From assembly GCA_001464255.1 (NCBI GenBank), contig LNFD01000402.1, forward strand, positions 1-8,156: a stretch of 8,156 bases of DNA, given 5' to 3'. Shown one piece after another: positions 1-5,568 of the stretch. The position numbers and the translations under genes are program-made. The notes below the pieces were generated by a model that saw only the letters and a program-made list of their open reading frames with translations, was not told the origin of the DNA and searched no databases. Every line of letters starts with the position of its first letter. Within the stretch, counting starts at the first letter, position 1. The DNA is from Actinomycetales bacterium Ga0077552. GTDB taxonomy: Bacteria; Actinomycetota; Actinomycetes; Actinomycetales; Microbacteriaceae.

Positions 1-1
1 C

Positions 2-880
2 CTCAGCGACGTGCCCGACCACCTCATCGTCGTCGGCTCGGGCGTCACGGGCGCCGAGTTCGCCTCGGCCTACCGGGCGCTCGGCGCGCAGGTCACCCTC
101 ATCTCGAGCCGCGACCAGGTGCTGCCGGGCGAGGATGCCGATGCCGCCCAGCTCATCGAGCAGGTCTTCCGCCGCAACGGCATGACCCTGCTCGCGAAGA
201 GCCGCGCCGACTCGGTCGTCAACACGGGCGAGGGCGTGCGGGTGGCCCTGAGCGACGGCACGGTCATCGAGGGCTCGCACTGCCTCATGGCCGTCGGCTC
301 GATCCCGAACACGGCGGGAATCGGGCTCGAGGAGGCAGGGGTGCAACTCACGGCCTCCGGCCACATCGCGGTCAACAAGGTGGCGCGCACCTCGATGCCC
401 AGCGTGTACGCGGTCGGCGACTGCAGCGACTCGCTGCCCCTGGCATCCGTCGCCTCGATGCAGGGGCGCACGGCGGTCTACCACGCCATGGGCGACGCGG
501 TCACGCCGATCAAGCTGCGCAACGTCACCTCGAACATCTTCACGGCGCCCGAGATCGCGACCGTCGGCTTCTCGCAGAAGCAGATCGAAGACGGCGAGAC
601 GCGCGGCATCGTGCACAAGCTCATGCTCGAGACCAACGCGCGCGCGAAGATGCAGGGCGTCACCGACGGCTTCATCAAGCTCTTCGCGGCGAAGACCTCG
701 GGCACGGTCATCGGCGGTGTCGTCGTGGCGCCGCGCGCCTCCGAGCTCATCCTGCCGATCGCCCTCGCGATCGAGCACCGCCTGACGGTCGACCAGCTCG
801 CTCGCGCCTACTCCGTGTACCCGTCCCTCTCGGGCGGCATCACGGATGCTGCGCGCGCGATGCACGTGCCCCGCGACTAG
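2..880 (+). CDS. lpdA: NAD(P)H-quinone reductase, LpdA-type flavoprotein disulfide reductase family (5' truncated)
   Basis: The C-terminal 292 codons are present; the reading frame is open to the window edge. The FAD-binding N-terminus and any CxxxxC redox pair lie outside. The part seen begins with the NAD(P)-binding Rossmann fold (VVGSGVTGAEF, a GxGxxG-type motif), then the second FAD motif SVYAVGDC, then the dimerisation domain (FTAPEIATVGFS to the end). The text matches what I recall of M. tuberculosis LpdA (Rv3303c), including VPDHLIVVGSGVTGAEF, ASVASMQGR and GGVVVAPRASELILPIA. True lipoamide dehydrogenases carry a catalytic HPTLSE near the C-terminus; here the equivalent is YPSLSGG, so the His and Glu are missing. 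That fits the family's known NAD(P)H-to-quinone/dye reductase activity rather than a role in 2-oxo acid dehydrogenase complexes. The GTG at 11 is internal, not a start. The gene converges on the carboxylase gene with 42 bp between stops. The family call is firm; the quinone substrate is inferred from homology. Confidence 0.9.
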   Translation, partial: LSDVPDHLIVVGSGVTGAEFASAYRALGAQVTLISSRDQVLPGEDADAAQLIEQVFRRNGMTLLAKSRADSVVNTGEGVRVALSDGTVIEGSHCLMAVGSIPNTAGIGLEEAGVQLTASGHIAVNKVARTSMPSVYAVGDCSDSLPLASVASMQGRTAVYHAMGDAVTPIKLRNVTSNIFTAPEIATVGFSQKQIEDGETRGIVHKLMLETNARAKMQGVTDGFIKLFAAKTSGTVIGGVVVAPRASELILPIALAIEHRLTVDQLARAYSVYPSLSGGITDAARAMHVPRD

Positions 881-922
881 CCCGGCCAGCCCGCGCGCGC
901 GCCCGTGCGCCGGCTCCGCGGC
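881..922. other. Convergent intergenic gap without a clear terminator
   Basis: Forty-two bases separate the stop codons of the lpdA-type gene (+) and the carboxylase gene (-). The segment is almost pure G/C, with an alternating CG run around 892-901. The best hairpin I find is a weak 5-bp CCGGC/GCCGG pair (882-886 with 909-913). No T-tract is present on either strand, so any termination here would not be canonical intrinsic. Confidence 0.4.
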
Positions 923-2698
923 TCAGTCGGTGATCGTGAGGAGCACGTGGCCCGACGAGACGGTCTCGCCGACCGCGGCGCCGATGCTCGCCACCACGCC
1001 GTCCTTGTGGGCGGTCATCGGCTGCTCCATCTTCATGGCCTCGAGCACCACGACGAGATCGCCCGCGACGACCTTGTCGCCCTCGGCGACGGCGAGCTTG
1101 ACGACCGTTGCCTGCATGGGGCTCTTGACGGCATCGCCCGAGGCGCCGGCCGCCACGGCCGAGCCCGAGCGCCGCTTCGGCGGGGCCGCGAGCGCGGTCG
1201 AGGCGCGCGAGCCCGAGGCGGGCATGAGCGTCTCGGGCAGCGAGACCTCGAGGCGCTTGCCGCCGACCTCGACGACGACCGTGTGCCGCGCGGCGGGCGC
1301 CGCGAGCGGCTCGGCGAGCGATCCGCTCCACGGCTCGAGCTGGTTGTCGAACTCGGTCTCGATCCAGCGCGTGTAGACCGTGAACGGGGCGCCGTCGGCC
1401 GGGGCGAACGCCGGGTCGTCGACGATGGCGCGGTGGAAGGGCAGCACGGTCGGCAGGCCGGCGACCTCGAACTCGGCGAGCGCGCGGCGCGAGCGCTCGA
1501 GGGCGTCGTCGCGCGTCTTGCCCGTGACGATGAGCTTGGCAAGCAGCGAGTCGAACGCGCCCGAGATGACGTCGCCCGTCGTGACGCCCGAGTCGACGCG
1601 CACTCCGGGGCCGCCGGGGAAGCGCAGGGCATGTACGGGGCCGGGCATGGGCATGAAGTTCAGCCCCGGGTCCTCCCCGTTGATGCGGAACTCGAACGAG
1701 TGGCCGTGGGCGACGGGGTCGTCGTAGCCGATCTCCTCGCCTTCGGCGAGACGGAACTGCTCGCGCACGAGGTCGATGCCCGTGACCTCTTCTGAGACGG
1801 GATGCTCGACCTGCAGCCGCGTGTTGACTTCGAGGAACGACACCGTGCCGTCGGCACCGATGAGGAACTCGCAGGTGCCGGCGCCGACGTAGCCGACCTC
1901 TTTCAGGATGGCCTTCGACGAGCGGTACAGCAGCTCGGTCTGCTCGTCGGTCAGGAACGGCGCGGGTGCCTCCTCGACGAGCTTCTGGTGGCGGCGCTGC
2001 AGCGAGCAGTCGCGCGTCGAGATGACAACGACGGTGCCGTGCGCGTCGGCGAGGCACTGGGTCTCGACGTGGCGCGGCTTGTCGAGGTACTTCTCGACGA
2101 AGCATTCGCCCCGGCCGAACGCCGCGATGGCCTCGCGCGTGGCCGAGTCGAACAGCTCGGGGATCTCCTCGCGCGTGCGCGCGACCTTGAGGCCGCGGCC
2201 GCCGCCGCCGAACGCAGCCTTGATGGCCACGGGCAGCCCGTGCTCGTCGACGAACGCGAGCACCTCGTCGGCGCCGCTGACGGGGTTGAGGGTTCCGGGG
2301 GCCAGTGGGGCGCCGACCTTCTCGGCGATGTGCCGGGCGCTGACCTTGTCGCCGAGCTTCTCGATCGCATCCGGAGACGGCCCGATCCAGATGAGGCCCG
2401 CGTCGATGACGGCGCGCGCGAAGTCGGCGTTCTCGGCGAGGAAGCCGTAGCCGGGGTGCACCGCGTCGGCGCCGGCCCGGCGGGCGATGCTGAGCAGCTT
2501 GTCGATGACGAGGTACGTCTCGGCGCTCGTCGTGCCGTTCAGGGCGTAGGCCTCGTCGGCGAGGCGCACGTGCCGGGCATCCCGATCCTGGTCGGCGTAG
2601 ACGGCCACCGTGGCGATGCCCGAGTCACGGGCGGCGCGGATGACGCGGACGGCGATCTCGCCACGGTTGGCGATGAGGATCTTCGTGATGCGGGCCAT
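923..2698 (-). CDS. accA3: Acyl-CoA (acetyl/propionyl-CoA) carboxylase alpha subunit: biotin carboxylase plus biotin carrier domain
   Basis: This 591-residue protein has the size of actinobacterial AccA subunits (about 590-600). It carboxylates its own biotin using ATP and bicarbonate and passes CO2 to a separate AccD-type carboxyltransferase, making malonyl- or methylmalonyl-CoA for lipid synthesis. Domains in order: biotin carboxylase N-domain (KILIANRGEIAVRVIRAARD; HPGYGFLAEN), ATP-grasp (glycine-rich loop GGGGRGLK; HVETQ; EVNTRLQVEHPVSE with the catalytic and metal-binding residues), biotin carboxylase C-domain (EFRINGEDP), an Ala/Pro-rich linker, and a biotinyl domain with EAMKM, Lys556 being the biotinylation site. 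An in-frame ATG lies 17 codons upstream (2749), but homology starts at MARITKILIANRGE. A TAGGCT box ends 8 nt before the ATG at 2698, implying a leaderless or nearly leaderless transcript. No AccD or AccE gene is in the window. The gene follows maf by 69 bp on the same strand. The family is certain; which acyl-CoA it serves, and hence the symbol, is inferred. Confidence 0.95.
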   Translation of the reverse strand: MARITKILIANRGEIAVRVIRAARDSGIATVAVYADQDRDARHVRLADEAYALNGTTSAETYLVIDKLLSIARRAGADAVHPGYGFLAENADFARAVIDAGLIWIGPSPDAIEKLGDKVSARHIAEKVGAPLAPGTLNPVSGADEVLAFVDEHGLPVAIKAAFGGGGRGLKVARTREEIPELFDSATREAIAAFGRGECFVEKYLDKPRHVETQCLADAHGTVVVISTRDCSLQRRHQKLVEEAPAPFLTDEQTELLYRSSKAILKEVGYVGAGTCEFLIGADGTVSFLEVNTRLQVEHPVSEEVTGIDLVREQFRLAEGEEIGYDDPVAHGHSFEFRINGEDPGLNFMPMPGPVHALRFPGGPGVRVDSGVTTGDVISGAFDSLLAKLIVTGKTRDDALERSRRALAEFEVAGLPTVLPFHRAIVDDPAFAPADGAPFTVYTRWIETEFDNQLEPWSGSLAEPLAAPAARHTVVVEVGGKRLEVSLPETLMPASGSRASTALAAPPKRRSGSAVAAGASGDAVKSPMQATVVKLAVAEGDKVVAGDLVVVLEAMKMEQPMTAHKDGVVASIGAAVGETVSSGHVLLTITD

Positions 2699-2706
2699 GG
2701 TTCCCC

Positions 2707-2712
2707 AGCCTA
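2707..2712 (-). promoter_or_regulatory. -10 box TAGGCT of the carboxylase gene
   Basis: On the minus strand TAGGCT is followed by GGGGAACC and then the ATG at 2698. The same hexamer type precedes maf and the methyltransferase gene. With the usual -10 to +1 distance, transcription would start at or 1-4 nt before the ATG. This suggests the carboxylase has its own promoter inside the maf-accA gap rather than depending only on read-through. No convincing -35 hexamer is visible 16-19 bp upstream. Confidence 0.5.
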
Positions 2713-2767
2713 GGGGTGCGCGCGGCGCCGGTGTTTGGCGCAGGCCCACAAAAGGGGTGCGGATCGC

Positions 2768-3400
2768 TTAGCGGTTCCAGAGATCGGTCCAGCGCCCGCC
2801 GAGCTCGTGCACGAGCTTGCGCAGCAGCGGCACCGAGAGGCCGACGACCGTGTGCGGGTCGCCCTCGATGCGGTCGATGAAGCCGGCGCCCTTCGAGTCG
2901 ATCGTGAACGCCCCGGCGACCGTCAGGGGTTCACCCGTGGCGATGTACGCGTCGATCTCGGCGGTCTCGATGTCGTCGGCGAAATGCACGGTGGCGCGGG
3001 ATGCCCGGCCCACGGCCCCGTTCACGCGACCGCCGCGGTGGTCGATGAGCCAGTGGCCCGAGTGCAGCACCCCGCTCCGCCCGCGCTGCGCGAGCCATCG
3101 TTCTCGGGCGATGGCGGGCTCGTGCGGCTTGCCGAACACTCTGCCGTCGAGCTCGAAGGCCGAGGCGGGGGAGAGCCCGGCGAGCGCGAGCACCGCGGCA
3201 TCGAGCCCCGCCTCGGCCTTGAGGCGGGCGAGCAGCTGCACCATCTCGTCGGCCGGCAGACGGCCCTCGGGATGCGCGGCCGCGGCCGCATCCACCGCTG
3301 CCTCTTCATCGACCCCTGGCGCGAACGCGATCGGCTCGATGCCGACCGCCCGCAGCGTCGCGAGCCGGGCCGGTGACGTCGAGGCGAGGTAGAGGCGCAC
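2768..3400 (-). CDS. maf: Maf-family nucleotide pyrophosphatase-like protein with altered active site
   Basis: This 210-residue protein has the normal Maf length. Maf proteins (ITPase-like fold) hydrolyse non-canonical or modified nucleoside triphosphates to monophosphates and have been linked to septum control. Recognisable parts: N-terminal LASTSPARLATLRAVGIEP (S/T-x-R region, first Arg replaced by Ala11, Arg12 kept), GVDE (about 29-32), FELDGRVFGKP with Lys91, HSGHWLI, TGEPLTVAGAFTIDS, and GDPHTVVGLSVPLLR. The family's catalytic Asp, seen as CDS in the M. tuberculosis homologue as I remember it, aligns here with Ala79 in SPAS (codon 3164-3166), preceded by extra residues ALAGL. Activity is therefore doubtful. 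The start is GTG at 3400: homology begins immediately and a TAGCAT box ends exactly at -7, so the message looks leaderless. It lies just upstream of the carboxylase gene, an arrangement familiar from other actinobacteria. Family confident, function uncertain. Confidence 0.88.
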   Translation of the reverse strand: MRLYLASTSPARLATLRAVGIEPIAFAPGVDEEAAVDAAAAAHPEGRLPADEMVQLLARLKAEAGLDAAVLALAGLSPASAFELDGRVFGKPHEPAIARERWLAQRGRSGVLHSGHWLIDHRGGRVNGAVGRASRATVHFADDIETAEIDAYIATGEPLTVAGAFTIDSKGAGFIDRIEGDPHTVVGLSVPLLRKLVHELGGRWTDLWNR

Positions 3401-3406
3401 GGCTCG

Positions 3407-3412
3407 ATGCTA
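3407..3412 (-). promoter_or_regulatory. -10 box TAGCAT of maf (leaderless)
   Basis: On the minus strand the order is TAGCAT, CGAGCC, then GTG at 3400. The last T of the box is at -7 if the G of the GTG is +1, the spacing expected for transcription starting on the start codon. No Shine-Dalgarno sequence could fit in between. One arm of the 3419-3496 inverted repeat lies 6 bp upstream, over the region where a -35 element or activator site would be. Confidence 0.6.
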
Positions 3413-3418
3413 CGGCGG

Positions 3419-3496
3419 TGTTCGCAACTCAGGCTGTACCGGCAGTTGTGACGCAGTACCCGCGCACGATCGGCCGTACAGCATGAGTTGCGAACA
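3419..3496. repeat. 21-bp near-perfect inverted repeat between divergent promoters
   Basis: The left arm (3419-3439, starting TGTTCGCAACTCA) and right arm (3476-3496, ending TGAGTTGCGAACA) are complementary at 20 of 21 positions, the one mismatch being at 3432/3483. The 36-bp spacer contains a further GTACC (3456-3460). Each arm faces its own gene in the same orientation: arm, 1 bp, TAGGCT for the methyltransferase; arm, 6 bp, TAGCAT for maf. The segment looks less G/C-rich than the flanking genes. It could be a paired operator, a cruciform-forming element, or a small palindromic intergenic repeat. A terminator is unlikely because both neighbouring genes start, not end, here. Confidence 0.85.
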
Positions 3497-3497
3497 A

Positions 3498-3503
3498 TAG
3501 GCT
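3498..3503 (+). promoter_or_regulatory. -10 box TAGGCT of the RNA methyltransferase gene (leaderless)
   Basis: TAGGCT, then GGCCGG, then ATG at 3510. The final T is at -7 relative to the A of the start codon, exactly the leaderless spacing also found for maf. The right arm of the inverted repeat ends 1 bp upstream of the box, so it covers the spacer and -35 region of this promoter. Confidence 0.6.
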
Positions 3504-3509
3504 GGCCGG

Positions 3510-4742
3510 ATGGGAGAGCACATCGGCAGCATCATCGAGCTCACGGTCGACAAGATCGCGCACGGCGGCATCGCCGTGGGCCGGCTCGACGGCCGGGTGG
3601 TGTTCGTGAGCGATGCGATCCCCGGCGAGACGGTGCGGGCGCGCGTGAGCGACGACCGCAAGAAGAGCTTCTGGCGCGCCGACGCCATCGAGGTGCTGCA
3701 GCCGAGCGAGCACCGCCGCGACCACGTGTGGTCGGCCGCGGCGATCGACCGCGACCCCCGCGGCCGTGCGGGCGGCGCCGAGTTCGGCCACATCGCCCTC
3801 GCCCACCAGCGCGAGCTCAAGCGCCAGGTGCTCGCCGAGTCGCTGCAGCGCATGGCCGGCATCGAGAGCGACGTCGTCGTCGAGCCGCTGCCGGGTGACC
3901 CGGCCGTGAACGGGCTCGGCTGGCGCACGCGCATCCGCCTGCACGTCGACGACCAGGGCCGGCTCGGACCGATGGCCTCGCGCTCGCACTCGGTGATCCC
4001 GGTGCAGGATGTTCCGCTCGCGACCGCCGCCGTGCAGGCGGCGACGCCCTTCGCCGAGCGGTTCGTCGGCCTCGGCACCCTCGACGTCATCGCGCCCACG
4101 ACGAGCGACCCGCGCCTGGTCATCGGCGAGCAGAAGCCCACCGTCATCCGCGAGCTCGTGGGGGAGCGCGAGTTCCAGCTCGACGACACCGGGTTCTGGC
4201 AGGTGCACCGCGCGGCGCCCGTCGCCCTCACGCGCGCCGTGCAGGAGGCCATCGACCCGGCCCTGTTCGACCCGCGCGCCGAGAACCTCGACCTCTACGG
4301 CGGTGTCGGCCTGCTCGCCGCGGCCGTCGCCGACCGCTTCGGCGTCGAGACGCGCATCACGAGCGTCGAGTCCGACGAGCGCGCGACCGACCACGCGAGC
4401 GAGAACCTCGCCGAGTGGCTCGGCGCCTCGGCCGAGACCGGGCGTGTCGACCGCTGGCTGCGCGACCTCGATGCGGGCGCCTCGGCGGCCGACCGCGACC
4501 GCTTGGCCGCGGCGACGATCGTGCTCGATCCGCCGCGCTCGGGCGCCGGCTCCGACGTCATGACCGTGCTCGGCCGGCTCGCCCCGGCGCAGCTCGTGTA
4601 CGTGGCGTGCGACCCGGTCGCGCTCGCTCGGGATGTCGCCCTCGCCGCTGAGGCCGGCTACCGGCTGGCGCGCATCCGGGCCTTCGATCTCTTCCCGCAC
4701 ACGCACCATGTCGAGGCCGTGGCGACGCTGATCCGAGGGTGA
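3510..4742 (+). CDS. TRAM-domain class I SAM-dependent RNA (uracil-5-)methyltransferase, TrmA/RlmD-like
   Basis: The 410-residue protein belongs to the RNA m5U methyltransferase family, which methylates a uridine in tRNA or 23S rRNA using S-adenosylmethionine. An N-terminal TRAM domain (about 1-62, RNA binding) is followed by a middle domain and a Rossmann methyltransferase domain. Visible motifs: FWQVH (Gln231), SAM-binding DLYGGVG (261-267), DPPRSG (340-345), nucleophile loop VYVACDP with Cys367, and HHVEAV with the general-base Glu402. Cys367 is the only cysteine in the protein: the four Fe-S ligands of RlmD-type enzymes, normally just after the TRAM domain, are replaced (HRRDHVWSAAAIDRDPRGR). 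It therefore belongs to the cluster-free branch. The ATG at 3510 is supported by TRAM homology starting at once and by the adjacent -10 box. It is divergent from maf, with 79 bp before the -10-proximal ATG of the signalling operon. Family sure; the RNA target cannot be told. Confidence 0.92.
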   Translation: MGEHIGSIIELTVDKIAHGGIAVGRLDGRVVFVSDAIPGETVRARVSDDRKKSFWRADAIEVLQPSEHRRDHVWSAAAIDRDPRGRAGGAEFGHIALAHQRELKRQVLAESLQRMAGIESDVVVEPLPGDPAVNGLGWRTRIRLHVDDQGRLGPMASRSHSVIPVQDVPLATAAVQAATPFAERFVGLGTLDVIAPTTSDPRLVIGEQKPTVIRELVGEREFQLDDTGFWQVHRAAPVALTRAVQEAIDPALFDPRAENLDLYGGVGLLAAAVADRFGVETRITSVESDERATDHASENLAEWLGASAETGRVDRWLRDLDAGASAADRDRLAAATIVLDPPRSGAGSDVMTVLGRLAPAQLVYVACDPVALARDVALAAEAGYRLARIRAFDLFPHTHHVEAVATLIRG

Positions 4743-4793
4743 CTCAGCACCGGGATTTCGCGGCTCGTCGGGCGATTCGCGGCGCGCCCTGCC

Positions 4794-4805
4794 CCCCGCG
4801 CGGGG
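4794..4805. promoter_or_regulatory. 12-bp perfect GC palindrome at the -35 region of the signalling operon
   Basis: CCCCGCGCGGGG is a perfect palindrome whose right end lies 12 bp upstream of the TAGCAT at 4818, so it overlaps the region where -35 contacts are expected. It could be an operator (perhaps autoregulatory) or part of a terminator for the upstream methyltransferase gene, although no T-tract follows. GC-rich palindromes of this length arise easily at this base composition, so the assignment is weak. A short direct repeat TTCGCGGC (4757-4764 and 4776-4783) lies just upstream. Confidence 0.3.
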
Positions 4806-4817
4806 TGCTCGCGCGGC

Positions 4818-4823
4818 TAGCAT
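4818..4823 (+). promoter_or_regulatory. -10 box TAGCAT of the response regulator operon
   Basis: This is the same hexamer as at the maf promoter. With the -7 rule, transcription would begin near 4829-4831. The box overlaps the first in-frame ATG (4822), so that codon cannot be in this transcript; the next in-frame ATG is at 4867. Unlike the other promoters in the window, this one implies a leader of some 36 nt. Confidence 0.5.
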
Positions 4824-4866
4824 GAGAGGCGCGACCGGCACCCCCCGACTGTCGCGCTCCCGATCG

Positions 4867-5568
4867 ATGAAGGGTGTGGGTTCTGCTCTCGTGGTTGCTC
4901 CGGTGAACAAGCAGGTGCGCGTCGCGGTCGTCGACGACCACGAGTCGGTGCGCCTCGGCCTGCAGGCGGCGTTCACGAACGCCGGCTTCGAGGTCGTGTC
5001 CACGGCAGCGAGCGTTCCCGAGCTCGTCGAGACGCTCGAGAGCCGTGAGCTCGACGTCGTCGTGCTCGACCTGTCGCTCGGCGACGGCTCGAGCGTGACC
5101 GACAACGTCAAGGGGGTGCAGGCGCTCGGCGCCGCCGTGCTCGTGCACTCCATCGCCGACCGCGTCGCCAGCGTGCGCGAGGCTCTCGCTGCCGGAGCTG
5201 CCGGGGTGATCCCCAAATCGTCGGCGACGAGCACCGTCATCGCCGCCGCTGAGACCGTCGCGCGCGGCGAGGTGCTCAACAACCTCGAGTGGGCGAGCGC
5301 GATCGATGCCGACCGCGACTTCGCCAAGGCCCAGCTGGGTCGCCGGGAGCGCGAGATCCTGCACCTCTATGCCAGCGGCCTGCCGCTCAAGCTCGCGGCG
5401 CAGCAGCTCGGCATCGGCTACTCCACCGCCCGCGAGTACCTCGACCGCATCCGCGCCAAGTACGTCGAGGTGGGCCGCCCGGCTCCGACCAAGGTCGACC
5501 TCCTGCGGCGCGCCGTCGAAGACGGCATCCTTCCCGGCCTCGACCCCGACGGCGATGAGCCGGCCTGA
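4867..5568 (+). CDS. Two-component response regulator, NarL/LuxR type
   Basis: The 233-residue protein (from ATG 4867) has an N-terminal receiver domain: acidic pair Asp23-Asp24 (VVDDH), phospho-acceptor Asp68 in VVVLDLS, Ser95 in VLVHSIAD and Lys117 in IPKSS. The C-terminal LuxR-type helix-turn-helix runs from about residue 157 (LGRREREILHLYASGLPLK through STAREYLDRIRAKYVEV). A GRPAPTKVDLLRRAVEDG tail follows the DNA-recognition helix, a form I associate with an actinobacterial subgroup. All phosphorylation residues are intact, so it should be a phosphorylation-controlled DNA-binding regulator. The start is uncertain: ATG 4822 falls inside the -10 box, no good ribosome site precedes 4867, and GTG at 4891 or 4903, closer to the domain start, are alternatives. 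Its end overlaps the kinase gene by 14 nt, so that kinase is its presumed partner. Target genes are unknown. Confidence 0.9.
   Translation: MKGVGSALVVAPVNKQVRVAVVDDHESVRLGLQAAFTNAGFEVVSTAASVPELVETLESRELDVVVLDLSLGDGSSVTDNVKGVQALGAAVLVHSIADRVASVREALAAGAAGVIPKSSATSTVIAAAETVARGEVLNNLEWASAIDADRDFAKAQLGRREREILHLYASGLPLKLAAQQLGIGYSTAREYLDRIRAKYVEVGRPAPTKVDLLRRAVEDGILPGLDPDGDEPA

Noticed and set aside
893..901. Alternating CG run as Z-DNA or regulatory element
   Set aside because: Too short and expected at this base composition; nothing else supports a role.
905..1795. Plus-strand frame of 296 codons within the carboxylase region
   Set aside because: Antisense shadow of the biotin carboxylase gene with no motif.
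840..2105. Long minus-strand reading frame (421 codons)
   Set aside because: Arg/Ala-rich low-complexity translation inside the carboxylase gene in another frame; a shadow of high GC content.
2699..2749. Upstream in-frame ATG adding 17 residues to the carboxylase
   Set aside because: The added residues show no family homology and the -10 box lies between this ATG and the true start.
3419..3496. Inverted repeat as bidirectional terminator
   Set aside because: Both flanking genes point away from it and their -10 boxes abut it; no transcript is expected to end here.
3429..5327. Very long minus-strand open frame (632 codons) opposite the methyltransferase and regulator genes
   Set aside because: Repetitive Arg/Ala/Gly/Asp composition, no motif, and it crosses two genes with clear conserved domains plus a promoter region.
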